A DNA stretch of 64,000 bases from Cantharellus purpuraceus (lineage: Eukaryota; Basidiomycota; Agaricomycetes; Cantharellales; Hydnaceae): positions 1,076,001 to 1,140,000 of the forward strand of contig JALBUN010000034.1 in NCBI GenBank assembly GCA_025174535.1, given 5' to 3'. Each line of letters starts with the position of its first letter. The first letter of the stretch is position 1. The position numbers were made by a program, and so were the translations under genes. Positions 12,856-23,015 of the stretch are shown here, piece by piece. Under the pieces are notes generated by a model, which was not told the origin of the DNA, searched no databases, and worked only from the letters and a program-made list of their open reading frames with translations.

Positions 12856-15496
12856 ATGCTCACTCCGACAAGGAAAGTATCCACTTGCTTTGGCCGCGGA
12901 GCACCTTTTGCCTCGACTATTACACCGTCACAGCTCCTTTTCTTCAGTAACAATGGTGTCCGGGCGCCTGTCGCTCATCGTGCATATTCACGGAGCTCTC
13001 CAGACAAACCTGAGGAGTGTGACGATGCGTCCCATACTCCACTAAGTAAGCAGCGAGCATCACAAGCCGGTCCTCCTCCGCTCCCTGTCCAGCCTGTAAA
13101 CATACCTGGTGGTCCTCCTGCAACGTTTAGTATTACAAATAACCCATCGCTAGATGCGGCGCTTACAACGGTCATTGGTCTTGGTTTAGGTAAATTCAAG
13201 GCATTTAACATGAGAAGACTACAGTAACTTTAGTGATTATTTTTTTTCATTGACACTTGACAGTATTTTTAGGCGGTATAGCATATGTGTCGTGGTATAA
13301 AAAGAATGTTCTTGACAAGGTGATTGTCATTCCCGGATGGAGGATGAAAAGTACTGAGCCTTTCTGATGATATTTTCGCGTAGATGGAACAAGCTTTCGC
13401 TGCAGGCTATGATCCTGCACTTGAGCTGGCGAAACGTTCGAGCAAGCCTCATTCTGTAGTGTCTGATGTAGGAAGTAGCTGTCAAGAGGGGTGGGATGAC
13501 ATCCCTGAAGACTGGAACAAGCATCTTCGTCGACAAGAACAGGACCTCGTCGATCGCATAGTCAATGGCACTGAAAGAGGTCGTTACTATGTATTTATAG
13601 GTTGCAAGGTGGATTCTGTTCCTACTTCGACATCGACAGGTTTCTAACCTGCCCTTCGGTGTTAAGGGTGTAGGAAAAGGCACCATGATCCTTGACGCCA
13701 TGGAAGCCATCTCTGCAGAAGGCGTGGCGCTTTGCGACGCTCACCCTGATCTAGAAGTCTTTAGGTCGGTCCTGTCCTATACCTACCTCACTTCATTCTC
13801 ATTAAGTCCTATGATTTCCATCTTGTACGACCCTACGTTTCATGCAGGTTGCGTATGGGAAAAGCCCTAAATTTTGAATACAATGAAGATACGCAAACTG
13901 GTCTATTTCAGCGTAGAGACCCTCGCGAAGGTACTACCCCTCATTCCACTTCCATATACAATTCCCCATTAGTATGCCGGCCTCTCCCTTCTCTCGGCTT
14001 CGTTACTGCACAATTTCATGGTCACGATACTGATCGTTACACGATTACTAGGTGGCCCAGCGCTCGACATTGAACGAGGTTTGCCTGCTTCGAAATTCAC
14101 ACTAATGTCGTGATCAAATTTGCCAGTTTAGCTTTGAACAAGTTGGAAAAGGTCGCGCTTCGATCGTCGCAGCGGACAGGACGTCCATTGGTCTTGATCA
14201 TGAACAACGTAAGACACAAGACGTGGTAAAAAGGCAGCTTTCTCACCCATGACCTACCTCCTAGGTGCACTTATTCCGGAATGACGACGCAGGGCAAGCA
14301 ATATTGTTGCAACTCCAGCAGAGAGCAGAAAGCTGGAGCCAAAGTGGTGTGTACTATGTCAGTCTTCAACCGACCCTGTTAATACTCAGTTCCAGGTATC
14401 TTGACCATGATATTCAGCACGTGAGTACACCTATTGCTAGATGTTCAAACTAGCGAGACTCAGTGTCTCTTTAGTGATGACTTCTGGCCATTTCTCGTGC
14501 TACGTAGGTTTTCTCGTTGGATCTGTGGAAATTGTTAAACAGGCAGTTTAGGCAAGACCGCAAATCGAATGCAGGTCATATCGATCTACGACTTGTCATT
14601 CCACGAAGCGGCACAAGCATTTAAGCGGTTGCGTTACAACGCAGGTTATCCACCGGCTTCAAATGAGACCATGAAGCACGTCCTGGACTACGTTGGCGGG
14701 CGCCTTGCGTACCTGAGCAAGGTCTCAACCACGGCGGACCCCGTCAGGATGGCGGAGCAGATCTTACACAACGAGAAGGGCTGGCTCCTCACCCAAATTG
14801 GTCTGATACCAGATTGTGATGACGATGTGATGGATGAGGTGAGTCCACATCTGGGACTCTCATCGATCTGTTCACTTTTGATATCTGAACAATTCATTAA
14901 GCAAAAATGGAGCAGCTGCAGCTGGCTGTTGATGCGCGAGTTTGTAAAGCTTGCTACCAAGGAAGAAGAGGAACGTGAGAAGGCGATTGCCGCTGGTGAA
15001 ATTCCGGCTGATGCAGATGAGCCCCCCTTGCCCACTATTCCATATGTGAGCTTTCCGTGCATAGCAGAAGCCTGAAGACATTGACATTGACGACTTTTGT
15101 TGCAGTGGAAGTGTCGGCAAATCATGACCAGACCAGACTTTTTGGAAGGTGCTTGACGTAGCTTAATTGCACTGCGCATACTGATAGCTGATCATGTCGA
15201 CCTAGCCTTGGACCACGTCAATATCATCTCCATTGATGTCCACCACGACGTACGTCCAGACTCAAGGCTCCTTTTGCACGCTGCGCGGCAAGTCGTGGAG
15301 GAAGAGGGTTTCGATGAATTGCTTGATAATGTACGAGATCGCATTGACGAGATTGAGTCTTTGCACCGGACGAGGGAGTTGACTTTCAAAGATTTGCGAG
15401 AGGTGAGCGTGCAATCCTGTGAGAAAAAGTTTGCTATATCTTCCCCAGGGCGACCTCCTCAGACTCTCTATAGACAAGGATGGGCGACGTATTTGA
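12856..15496 (+). CDS. Mitochondrial membrane-anchored P-loop (AAA-like) ATPase
   Basis: Fifteen exons give 590 residues: 12856-13189, 13264-13319, 13384-13608, 13667-13764, 13848-13930, 14052-14078, 14132-14208, 14265-14346, 14396-14420, 14475-14503, 14552-14838, 14902-15045, 15106-15148, 15188-15402, 15449-15496. All introns are GT-AG; the shortest is 39 nt. The N-terminus is Arg/Ser-rich with few acidic residues, like a mitochondrial presequence. A membrane segment lies at about 100-122 (TTVIGLGLVFLGGIAYVSW). Residues 203-211 (GCKGVGKGT) form a Walker A and about 294-300 (LVLIMNN) a Walker B. The residue after the Walker A Lys is Gly, not the usual Ser/Thr. The C-terminus (IISIDVHHDVRPDSRLLLH...) looks helical. 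Role unknown; an inner-membrane AAA-like function is inference. Confidence 0.72.
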
Positions 15497-15737
15497 GGAG
15501 TGCCCTATATACCATGTACCCAGGATGGACCTCTGTTGATCCCAATCTCTATCATTATTTTCCTTTCTCGTGATTAACGCGTTGGAAGCTCCAAAAAAAA
15601 AACATTTGTTGTATTCAGATAGCCTCGTAATCGAGTATAGAAAGTGGATATTCAGAGACAATGATAGAGAGTAATTTGAACATGACACAGTGACACCAGC
15701 CGAACCTCAAGCCTTTTGGATCGCGGGCGGTGTTTAT

Positions 15738-17879
15738 TTACGCACCAACTCCAACCGTATTCTCTCCGATTTTCTCCTTTCCCAACACAACTGCTTCTAC
15801 TTCTTTCCCATCCTTCTTCTCTTCCTCCTTGTCCTGCTTAGCAGCCGTCGACACCCCGCCTTTTGATTCAGTGCCAAACCGAACACTTCGGTGTGGGCTC
15901 ACATAACCCTCGACAAGAGGCGCATCTGGACCGAGGCCCCTATAGAACATATTCGCAGATACATGCCCCTTTGGGTGCTGGAACGGACAGTCCGTACGGC
16001 TGCAGGACGCGCCAAAACGACACGGTATAGCTGTTGCCGGTTGATACTGATGCAAAGGATGGTTATGTTGCTGGGGGGGGCGGTGGTTTGGGGGGTGAGT
16101 GAATACGCAGCCTGGCCGTGTGCATGCGAGGCCAAACTTGCACGCTGTCGGCGACGTGGCAGGGACAGGAGCGGCAGTAGTAGGCGTATGGCTCGGCGCG
16201 GGTTTAGCTGTGCCTATTGCATAGTAAGTCGAGTGGGATGTGGAGAAAGAAGCAAATCTGTGGGACACACCATTTACCAAGCTCGGGCTCACATGACCAA
16301 GTGTACAGTGCTTGTCCTTGCAGTCCTTACCCTTGGGGCAGAACTCGGTACTCAGCACCACACCACTCTCCACAGTGGCAACTGGCGATGGGTGGGAATA
16401 CTTGCACTGGGGGTTGGTACATTTCAGAGAATACTTGCACAGGGAAGGCGTCCCAGGACGTTCCGGTCCAGATATCGAAGGTCCGGAGGATGCAGGGGCA
16501 GGCGCTGGGGTAGGCGCTGGAAGTGCCGGTGGTTGAGCGGGGGCTGCGAATTGATTCGCAGAACCACCGCGTCCACGTCCGCCACCCATTCCGCCCCGAC
16601 CTGGCGACCCTCCTCTGCCTATGCCCCCTCGGGTTTGCGGGCCCTGGCCTGGGACATATGTTGGAACGCCAGGCTGGAAGCCGCCCATTTGCTGTTGTTG
16701 AGGGATGCCTGGAACATTTGCTGGCGGAAATCCGAAATTACCGACTGCGCCTGCAGGTGCTATCATTCCAATCGTATTCGCCATTTGTCTCATCATATCC
16801 CAATTCATGACCATCATCTCCTGCAAGGTGATGTTCACCGGTCCTCCATTCATGGGGATCGGGCCCTGTCCATGACCACTCATAGGGTGACGCAAGACTG
16901 GGTTACCAGTAATTCCGTCGATCTTGGCCTGGATATGAGACACCTGGGCGGGTGATAAGTTGCTGTTGCCGCCGGCAGTCCCTCTACGGTTATGTGGTCC
17001 AACCCTGTCAATTAGACTCCTCCCATTCTGATGTTGGTTGCCCGGTGGACGATCCATCATGGCGCGAGGGCCTGTAGGGGCATCGGTTCGACGAGCTTTG
17101 TTTGGCATGGAGGAAGAAGAAGAGGGAGATGGTGAGCGCGCGGAGGCGGTGCGCTTTTGCGCTCCAGTGCTAGGTTGCGGAAGGTTGTTGTTGCGGGATG
17201 CTGAAGGCCCTGTTGGAGGATGGACACCTGACAAAGCGTTTTGGAGGAGACCGGCTCCGGCACCTGCCCTGCGAGAATTGGTAGGGTGAGTGTCTTCACG
17301 GATGTTGATACTTGGTCCAGAAGTTGATTGTTCTGCTATAGGTGAAGAAGGGACTGGAGCAGGAGCGGCTACTTTTGAGGTCTCTTCAAAGAGCCAGTCG
17401 GTGAAGTTAGATTCTGGAAATATATGAAGGTGTGAGTCAGCGGATGCGGAATACATATGCTACGGCTGTATGTACCATATTCGGGCCCGATAACTACGGA
17501 ATATCATGTGAGACAAGCACAATGTCGACAAGTATGATATCACTACTCACGGTCTGCAAGTTCACTGTTGATTTGCTCTGCGCACCAGCGTTATTAGCCA
17601 CAGCCAGCGAAGATTTGGATGGCACCCACCAGGTGTCTTATCGTTGATAACCATGATCGTGATATATTCCGCCATAACAGGATCTAATAGAGCTTCTTAG
17701 AGGATGGGGTCCTCAGGATGTCCTGCCCGTGCTCACCATTTTCTGAGGAATAGCCTCGCGTAGCCAACTCGATCTGTATCTTGCGCTGTTAAAGCAATGT
17801 CAGACATGCCTATCAAGAAGGTATGCTAAGGTACCTGTAAAGCGAACGCCCCCTCTGTTCCCATTGTAAGTTTAGCCAT
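15738..17879 (-). CDS. NAB2: Nab2-like poly(A) RNA-binding CCCH zinc-finger protein
   Basis: Six exons (17879-17835, 17785-17737, 17695-17630, 17577-17551, 17493-17476, 17413-15738) give 626 residues; introns are 41-62 nt. The N-terminal helical domain (EYITIMVINDKTPEQINSE) matches the Nab2 N-terminal fold that contacts the nuclear pore. An RGG-type Gly/Arg region lies at about 330-353. Four tandem C-x5-C-x4-C-x3-H fingers follow at about 394-409, 427-442, 493-508 and 533-548. Yeast Nab2 has seven such fingers, so this protein has fewer or shorter ones. Family knowledge: Nab2 binds poly(A), limits tail length and helps mRNA export. Exon 5 is only 18 nt. The acidic/Lys C-terminus (KEEEKKDGKE) is not conserved. 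Start chosen because MAKLTMGTEGAFALQ leads directly into the conserved domain. Confidence 0.85.
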
Positions 17880-18475
17880 CGTGGTCGTCGATGACAATGT
17901 GCAAGAAGCAACTTGACGGAGACACACACTCGGCGCCCTCAGCAGTTTCGGCGCCTATCCTCTCTTGCCTGGCAGACCGATTTTTCTTTCATATTCTGGC
18001 ACTATCCTCTACTATTTCACAGTAACCAATAAAGTAGTGTGCCAGCATTATAACAGAAAGTCTCTGATGCTTTGGAAACCCTGAGCAAACGTGACTTCAA
18101 GCTGATAACTAGTAGGTTCAGGCGGTGAGCTAGACCTTAAGTCCACAGCTGGGGTTCACAGATAAAGATGTGTGTATTAGCTACTAGAAATATAATCTAC
18201 CACAAACATGCATACCTGGAGTTCACGGGTAAAGATGTGAGCTGCAGCAGGCGCTAGAAGAAAAACTTTGTATAGCCCGCCGAACCGTGGACCCATACGC
18301 GTCCATATTGAGGGCGAGTCGTTTCACAATAGAATCTTCGTCATAAGCCTCAAGTTTGATAGTCATTGTTACACAGTTTGTTACTCGCAAGAGATGGGTC
18401 TAATAAAGGAAAAAAATGGCATGAAATGCCATTGGTAGAACCCTCATCTTCAGGGGTTTGTTAGGAGATCAAAAA
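17880..18475. other. Intergenic region with a short direct repeat and a small ORF
   Basis: GGTTCACAGATAAAGATGTG (near 18153) and GAGTTCACGGGTAAAGATGTG (near 18219) form an imperfect direct repeat. On the minus strand a 47-codon frame runs from 18366 to 18223 (MTIKLEAYDEDSIVKRL...). Its composition is protein-like but it has no recognised family. It could be an isolated exon or a relic. Confidence 0.35.
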
Positions 18476-19593
18476 CTAGAAACTTTCCGTCCCGAGCACT
18501 TGTCGCTCTTGATCTATTGACATCCGCAAACCATTACCCACCCATGGGGGTGGGGCCTCGACGGATGCGCCTTGTGTCACGCCCTGGCCAAAGAATATGT
18601 AGCCTGGTATATACCGGTCCACAAAACTAGAGATGAGTTCTACATTAGAATACGGAGCGTAGTACGAGAGCAGAGCAGTTCCAAGACGCGCCGTATGACC
18701 TGTTCATCTGTCATCCCCACGCCACCATTTTCAGCTTTCATGTTGTGTTCTTGCTGTAATCTCCACTATTTACCAACATGAGGTCATTATGGTTAGCAGC
18801 GCTTCGCACCTACCGTATATATGTATTCATACGGAGTGTGAACTGGCGATTCAATCTTTGTATTAAGTTGAATAGAATACGCAATCCAAAATAAGTGCAC
18901 CAAAATGCTTCGAATGAAATTCAAACTGACTTGCACAAACACCTCGAAGAAACTATACCACCCCTTGACGTAGTCACGTAGTGCGTGGTTCACGGCCTCA
19001 ATATCTTCTTTACGAATGGCTCCCATTGCGCGCTGGATAATACTCCCCGGAGTCGCTTCGGATATGGCGCATACGTTCTCCCACGTTTTGTCGAGTTCTG
19101 GCTGTTCGAGGGGGTAAAAGCCGACGCACCAACCCTCGAGGATGAAAATGTCTATTGGAGGATTTACTAGGGTTCCTGTGTTTGCGCGATCCCCTTCCCC
19201 GTCGTATTTCGACTTATCGAAACTGGGGAGCATTACTCGTGACTCGGCTATGCCATCTTCTACGTTGATCTCTCGCAAGCGCCTAAAGATGTCTGCGCCT
19301 AGCTTCACGTCATGGGTGCCCGGTTGTCCTCTACCTTTCCATAACTTATTTTCGGGATTATTTGCGGCAAGATTCTGGAGTCCTGTATGAGTGAGATACA
19401 GATCATCCACGCTGAGCGTTCCGAGACGGAGAGAGTGAGGAGGAGATGAGAGACTAGAGACCAAAGACCGCGTAAGATGCGTCTTTCCGGATCCTTGTGG
19501 CCCCTGCAATGCTACAAACATAGGTTGAGTTCGAGGAACTTGACGGAAATGAGACAGGACATGTTGAGCAGCCAAAGAGGCGGTGGTCTCCAT
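18476..19593 (-). CDS. Tda10 / D-glycerate 3-kinase-like P-loop kinase
   Basis: Four exons (19593-18931, 18855-18814, 18765-18692, 18626-18476) give 309 residues, close to yeast Tda10 (about 290). Residues 31-38 (GPQGSGKT) are the P-loop. SVDDLYLTH, GRGQPGTHD and FILEGWCVGF match the glycerate-kinase-like family. WRLQQEH and FVDRYIPGYIFF follow in the C-terminal exons, ending in GLRMSIDQERQVLG. I extended the model past the frame that reads through the first 75-nt intron, because these C-terminal motifs continue downstream. The third intron (18691-18627) appears to use a GC donor (CG|GCGCGT): it is the only junction I found that gives QVIRFVDRY in frame. Family members bind ATP; plant GLYK phosphorylates glycerate, and fungal activity is less certain. 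Confidence 0.8.
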
Positions 19594-20124
19594 ATGTAAG
19601 GTGCAGTACTTACACCAAATGTCACGAGTCACACGTCTGCTCAACCCGATCACACAAATTATCACTGAAACACACTAGTTTATTCATCCTCATGCGAGTA
19701 GATAAATAAACTTGTATGCCTACTGTTTACTTGTGTTCTTTTATACTCTTATGTAATCAAGGTAACTCAGCACGATGTAGAAGAGAAGGAAAGGGGACGA
19801 CTTTTGAAATTCGACGATGTTGGAATGGGATGCGAACCGCTGACCCGTGTACCACACACGGTGCGTCAACAATCCTGCGTGAGCCACTGGATTATTCCAC
19901 CAGTGCCACATCCCATTATTTGCTATTGTTGTATATTTCCCACACTGCTACATATATATATAAGATGCTAGCGGTAGTTGCTTTTCCTTTCAGTTGTATT
20001 CATAATTATACCGACTGAGATACTCCTCTACAGATTCTAACACGATTTAATCCACTCACTCTTTGGATACGTGTCTTTTTAGAACTCCGACTATACCTGG
20101 CTCGTCTCCTGCACCAACGACGGT
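19594..20124. promoter_or_regulatory. Divergent promoter region between kinase and RER1
   Basis: 531 bp separates the two start codons. An AT-rich TATATATATATAAG tract at about 19953-19964 lies roughly 160 bp before the RER1 start and is a plausible TATA element. No gene is seen. Confidence 0.45.
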
Positions 20125-21073
20125 ATGATGTCTTCCACGGACCCGCAGACCCCTTCCCGGGGATCATTTGGCGACCCTTCGTCCTCAGCTCCAGCCGCCC
20201 TTCAACCTATTGTTACACAATATACTCGCTTTAGTCGGCAGTACCAAGCCCTTTTGGATCGTAGTGCACCTCACATACTCAACCGTTGGTTAACAACTAC
20301 TGGCCTTCTTGCCTTGTTTATTTTGAGAATTGTCTTTTCCCAAGGGGTGAGTGTCCTATTCTTTGGGAGGCGCGCAAGGAGTCTTGCTTGGGAGCTTCTA
20401 ATTCCGACTCTATGCTGAAATTTTGTCAGTGGTATATAGGTCTGTGTCACATCTCTATCTCATAGACGTGGTGGTCATTCTGATGTTCTTGTGTATCGTC
20501 TTTTCCCAGTATGCTGTACGTTTTTTTATAGCCTCACTATTTCCGCACTACTCAAAGATGACAACGCCCCTAGATGCACATGCAATCTACCTCCTAAACC
20601 TGCTTCTTGCCTTCCTGCAACCGCGGTTTGACCCCTCTCTGGAGGCGGACCTCACTGCCGACGAAATCGAAGAAGGCGGTCCAGACGAATATGTATTACC
20701 CAGTCAGCAACCAAAGGATGACGAATTTAGGCCATTCATCAGAAGATTGCCAGAGTGGAATTTCTGGCAAGTATTCTACACCATTATGCATTAAATTTGC
20801 ATCTTGAATCTGTACAGGCTATCGACGACGCGCGCTACTCTCATTGCGCTCTTTTGTACTATGTTCGAGGTATTCGACGTACCAGTGTATTGGCCAATTC
20901 TCGTCGTATACTTCTTGGCTCTCTTTGCCATGACCATGCGCAGACAAATCCAGTACGTGCCCTTTTGTCAATCTTAAATGTTAGTTGAGCGTTTCCACAG
21001 GCATATGGTTAAATACAAATACATACCTTTTGACATTGGACGGAAAGCGCGGTATGGCAGCTCGCCAAGATAA
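20125..21073 (+). CDS. RER1: Rer1, Golgi-to-ER retrieval receptor
   Basis: Six exons (20125-20346, 20430-20439, 20510-20515, 20574-20766, 20818-20952, 21001-21073) give 212 residues. The conserved core is rebuilt as [89 protein letters not shown]. Four membrane segments are expected. Exons 2 and 3 are only 10 and 6 nt; without them the WYIVCYA segment is lost. The fourth intron (20767-20817) starts GCAAGT, a classic GC-AG donor; the nearest GT four bases downstream breaks the frame. Family knowledge: Rer1 returns ER membrane proteins and unassembled subunits from the cis-Golgi. Two ATGs in tandem open the gene; either could start. Confidence 0.93.
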
Positions 21074-21474
21074 TATCGATTTCTTGGCGTGCATGATGAG
21101 GATGGATGGACGGACGGACTGCAGTTGTTATCCTCGCGTGGGGGCGTTAACGTATTGAGATAGGTTGCCCAAAATAGAGTTGTGGGAGCTGCTGGAGTTG
21201 TATGGCAGCAAGTGCGTTTATCATACCCTAGTCATGTATGGTCTTGGGTGCATTTGTCGTAATTTAAAACTAGTCATTAAAACACACCGATGTGGACATT
21301 ACAAACGTGGGTATCGCGTGATTGTTCGATCGTTCGTACTAGAAGGGCATTACAATATCTAAATAATATAACAACAATTAATCGTGAAGCGGGTTCTGGA
21401 CAACAGGGATAGCAAAATTCGAAAGCGTCAAACCGTCTAACAAATGGACTGGACGTTGATACCACTTCTTCGCC
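21074..21474. other. Convergent 3' region
   Basis: Lies between the ends of RER1 and the minus-strand unknown gene. AT-rich, no gene seen. Confidence 0.4.
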
Positions 21475-22445
21475 TTAAATAAGTGATGGAACATATGACC
21501 TCCCACTCCCAGTCGCGTTCTCGTATCCATGGTGCTGATCTTGCTCGTATTCAGGTACAATGACTCTTGAGTAATGTTCGTGCCGTCTACTCCCAGACCT
21601 TCTGCTTGGATCGTTCCAAGTAATAGGGAAAAGCCGGTGTCTGATACTAGAAAACAAGCCCATGCCGCCCCATCCGGATTTGGCACCCTTGTGAGACATG
21701 GTACTCCACCCTGCACTCCTGCGGTCTGCCCCTTCGTGCGGGTCAGGGTGATACAAGTCATACGTGCGTCTCACGCGTGGCTCGGGATACGACTGTGGCT
21801 CGGGATACGCGTAAGGGTCCTGGCCTTGCATCTGATCGCGCCACCCAAATCCATAACCATAGCCAGCGGAAGGGAGATGAGGAGGCAGTTGCTTCTTTGG
21901 CGATCCAGGGTACTTTGGTGGCGGACTGTCGGGGTATGGTGGCGCGTGGCTCTGCGAAGAAACACTGTCGGGATAAGGTGGCACATCCTGCCTGGACGGG
22001 CTGTGGGTATATAGAGGGGAGTAACTGGTGGAGGCAGAATTGGGTGGCGATGACGGAGGTACAACGTGTACATCAATGAGGCGGTACGCGACGAGCTTGC
22101 TCGTGACGTAGAACCATGCATTAGGAGAAATGCCAATCTCCTTGCGCTCGCCGGTAGACTTGTAACGAATGGGAATGGTGAAGAAGAGCCAGCTTGGATC
22201 CACAGAGGAGAGTAATGTTGGAAAGGCGCGAGCGGCAAGCTCTTGAGCCTCCTGGAAGACAGACATTACTTAATGACTACGCGTTAGGAAGAGAAAGGAA
22301 AGAGGCTGACCTCGTGCGTAGAGGCAAGAGGTACGTACGCCATCTCAGAGCCCATTTCGTGCTTGTAACGGAAGGTGACGACACCAGGAGGCCCGCGAGG
22401 AATGGAGGACCTCATCGTCGCAGCACTAACACTCGGGGTATCCAT
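21475..22445 (-). CDS. Unrecognised protein, PB1-like N-terminus and Pro/Tyr-rich tail
   Basis: Two exons, 22445-22311 and 22251-21475, joined over a 59-nt GT-AG intron, give 303 residues. The start MDTPSVSAATMRSS was chosen because VVTFRYKHEMGSEMAYVPL follows and joins EAQELAARAF in phase. Residues 1-120 look folded (alternating strands and helix, WLFFTIPIRYKSTGERKEIG). The rest is rich in Pro, Ser and Tyr with repeated PPYPDS units (residues about 135-170), likely disordered. I do not recognise the family; the PB1-like comparison is only a visual impression. No signal peptide or membrane segment. Confidence 0.6.
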
Positions 22446-23015
22446 GGGAGAGGACAACGATGACTTATGGAAATAAGGATAGGGTGTGCGAACGCGCTCA
22501 AGGAGAGCCCCTTGAAGATAAATGTAAAGGAGGGATTGTCCCTCGGCGTCATGTCAATGCCGCGATACGTTCTGTCACTTAGGAGACGCGCCGGTACAGC
22601 AATCGCCCACGAACGCCTATGCCACCCATCATGCATCAGATTCAGGAGCCTCATGCTCATCCCTTTTCTGGCACGAGCCCTCCCAGTTGTAATATTCCAA
22701 AGCAAAAACGGTAACACGACAACATTGACAACAAGACAGCAAGAAACAGGTGACGGAACAAATACAGCAAAAAATGGGCAACGGAACAAACACAGCAATA
22801 AACAAGCAACAGAACAAACACAACAAGAAACAGGTAACATAACACAGCGGTCTTGTTTCTCGCTGTGTTCTGTTACCTGTTTCTTGCTGTGTATTAACGA
22901 TACAACGCAAAAAATTAAGGTTAAAAGCAAAAATAAGACAACCAGCAATTGGCAAAATCGACAACACGGACTGCGGTGATGAGCGCTGGGCGCTGCTAAA
23001 CGAGGTGATCTCTCC
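22446..23015. other. Intergenic region, no gene
   Basis: Contains a 28-bp tandem repeat with an inverted copy, listed separately. Frames here are low in complexity and read the repeat. Confidence 0.5.
22737..22894. repeat. 28-bp tandem repeat (4 copies) with inverted copy
   Basis: Four imperfect units, starting at 22737, 22765, 22793 and 22821, share the pattern CAGCAAGAAACAGG..ACGGAACAAA. After a short spacer, 22859-22894 is the reverse complement of the last unit (ACAAGAAACAGGTAAC against GTTACCTGTTTCTTG). The transcript could form a hairpin with a stem of roughly 30 bp. Confidence 0.75.

Noticed and set aside
15891..16955. Long plus-strand frame opposite the Nab2-like gene
   Set aside because: It is the antisense of GC-rich zinc-finger and RGG coding sequence, with no domains and an unnatural Cys/Arg/Trp composition.
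18793..19665. Continuous minus-strand frame ending ...YIYTVGAKRC
   Set aside because: It reads through the 75-nt intron of the Tda10-like gene and ends early. Conserved C-terminal motifs lie in later exons.
19830..19900. Possible tRNA on the minus strand (GGTTCGCATCC resembles a B box)
   Set aside because: The bases around it do not form a T stem, no anticodon stem or A box is in the right place, and there is no acceptor stem.
22629..22967. Cys/Leu/Phe-rich minus-strand frames
   Set aside because: They are translations of the 28-bp repeat and its inverted copy, not a gene.
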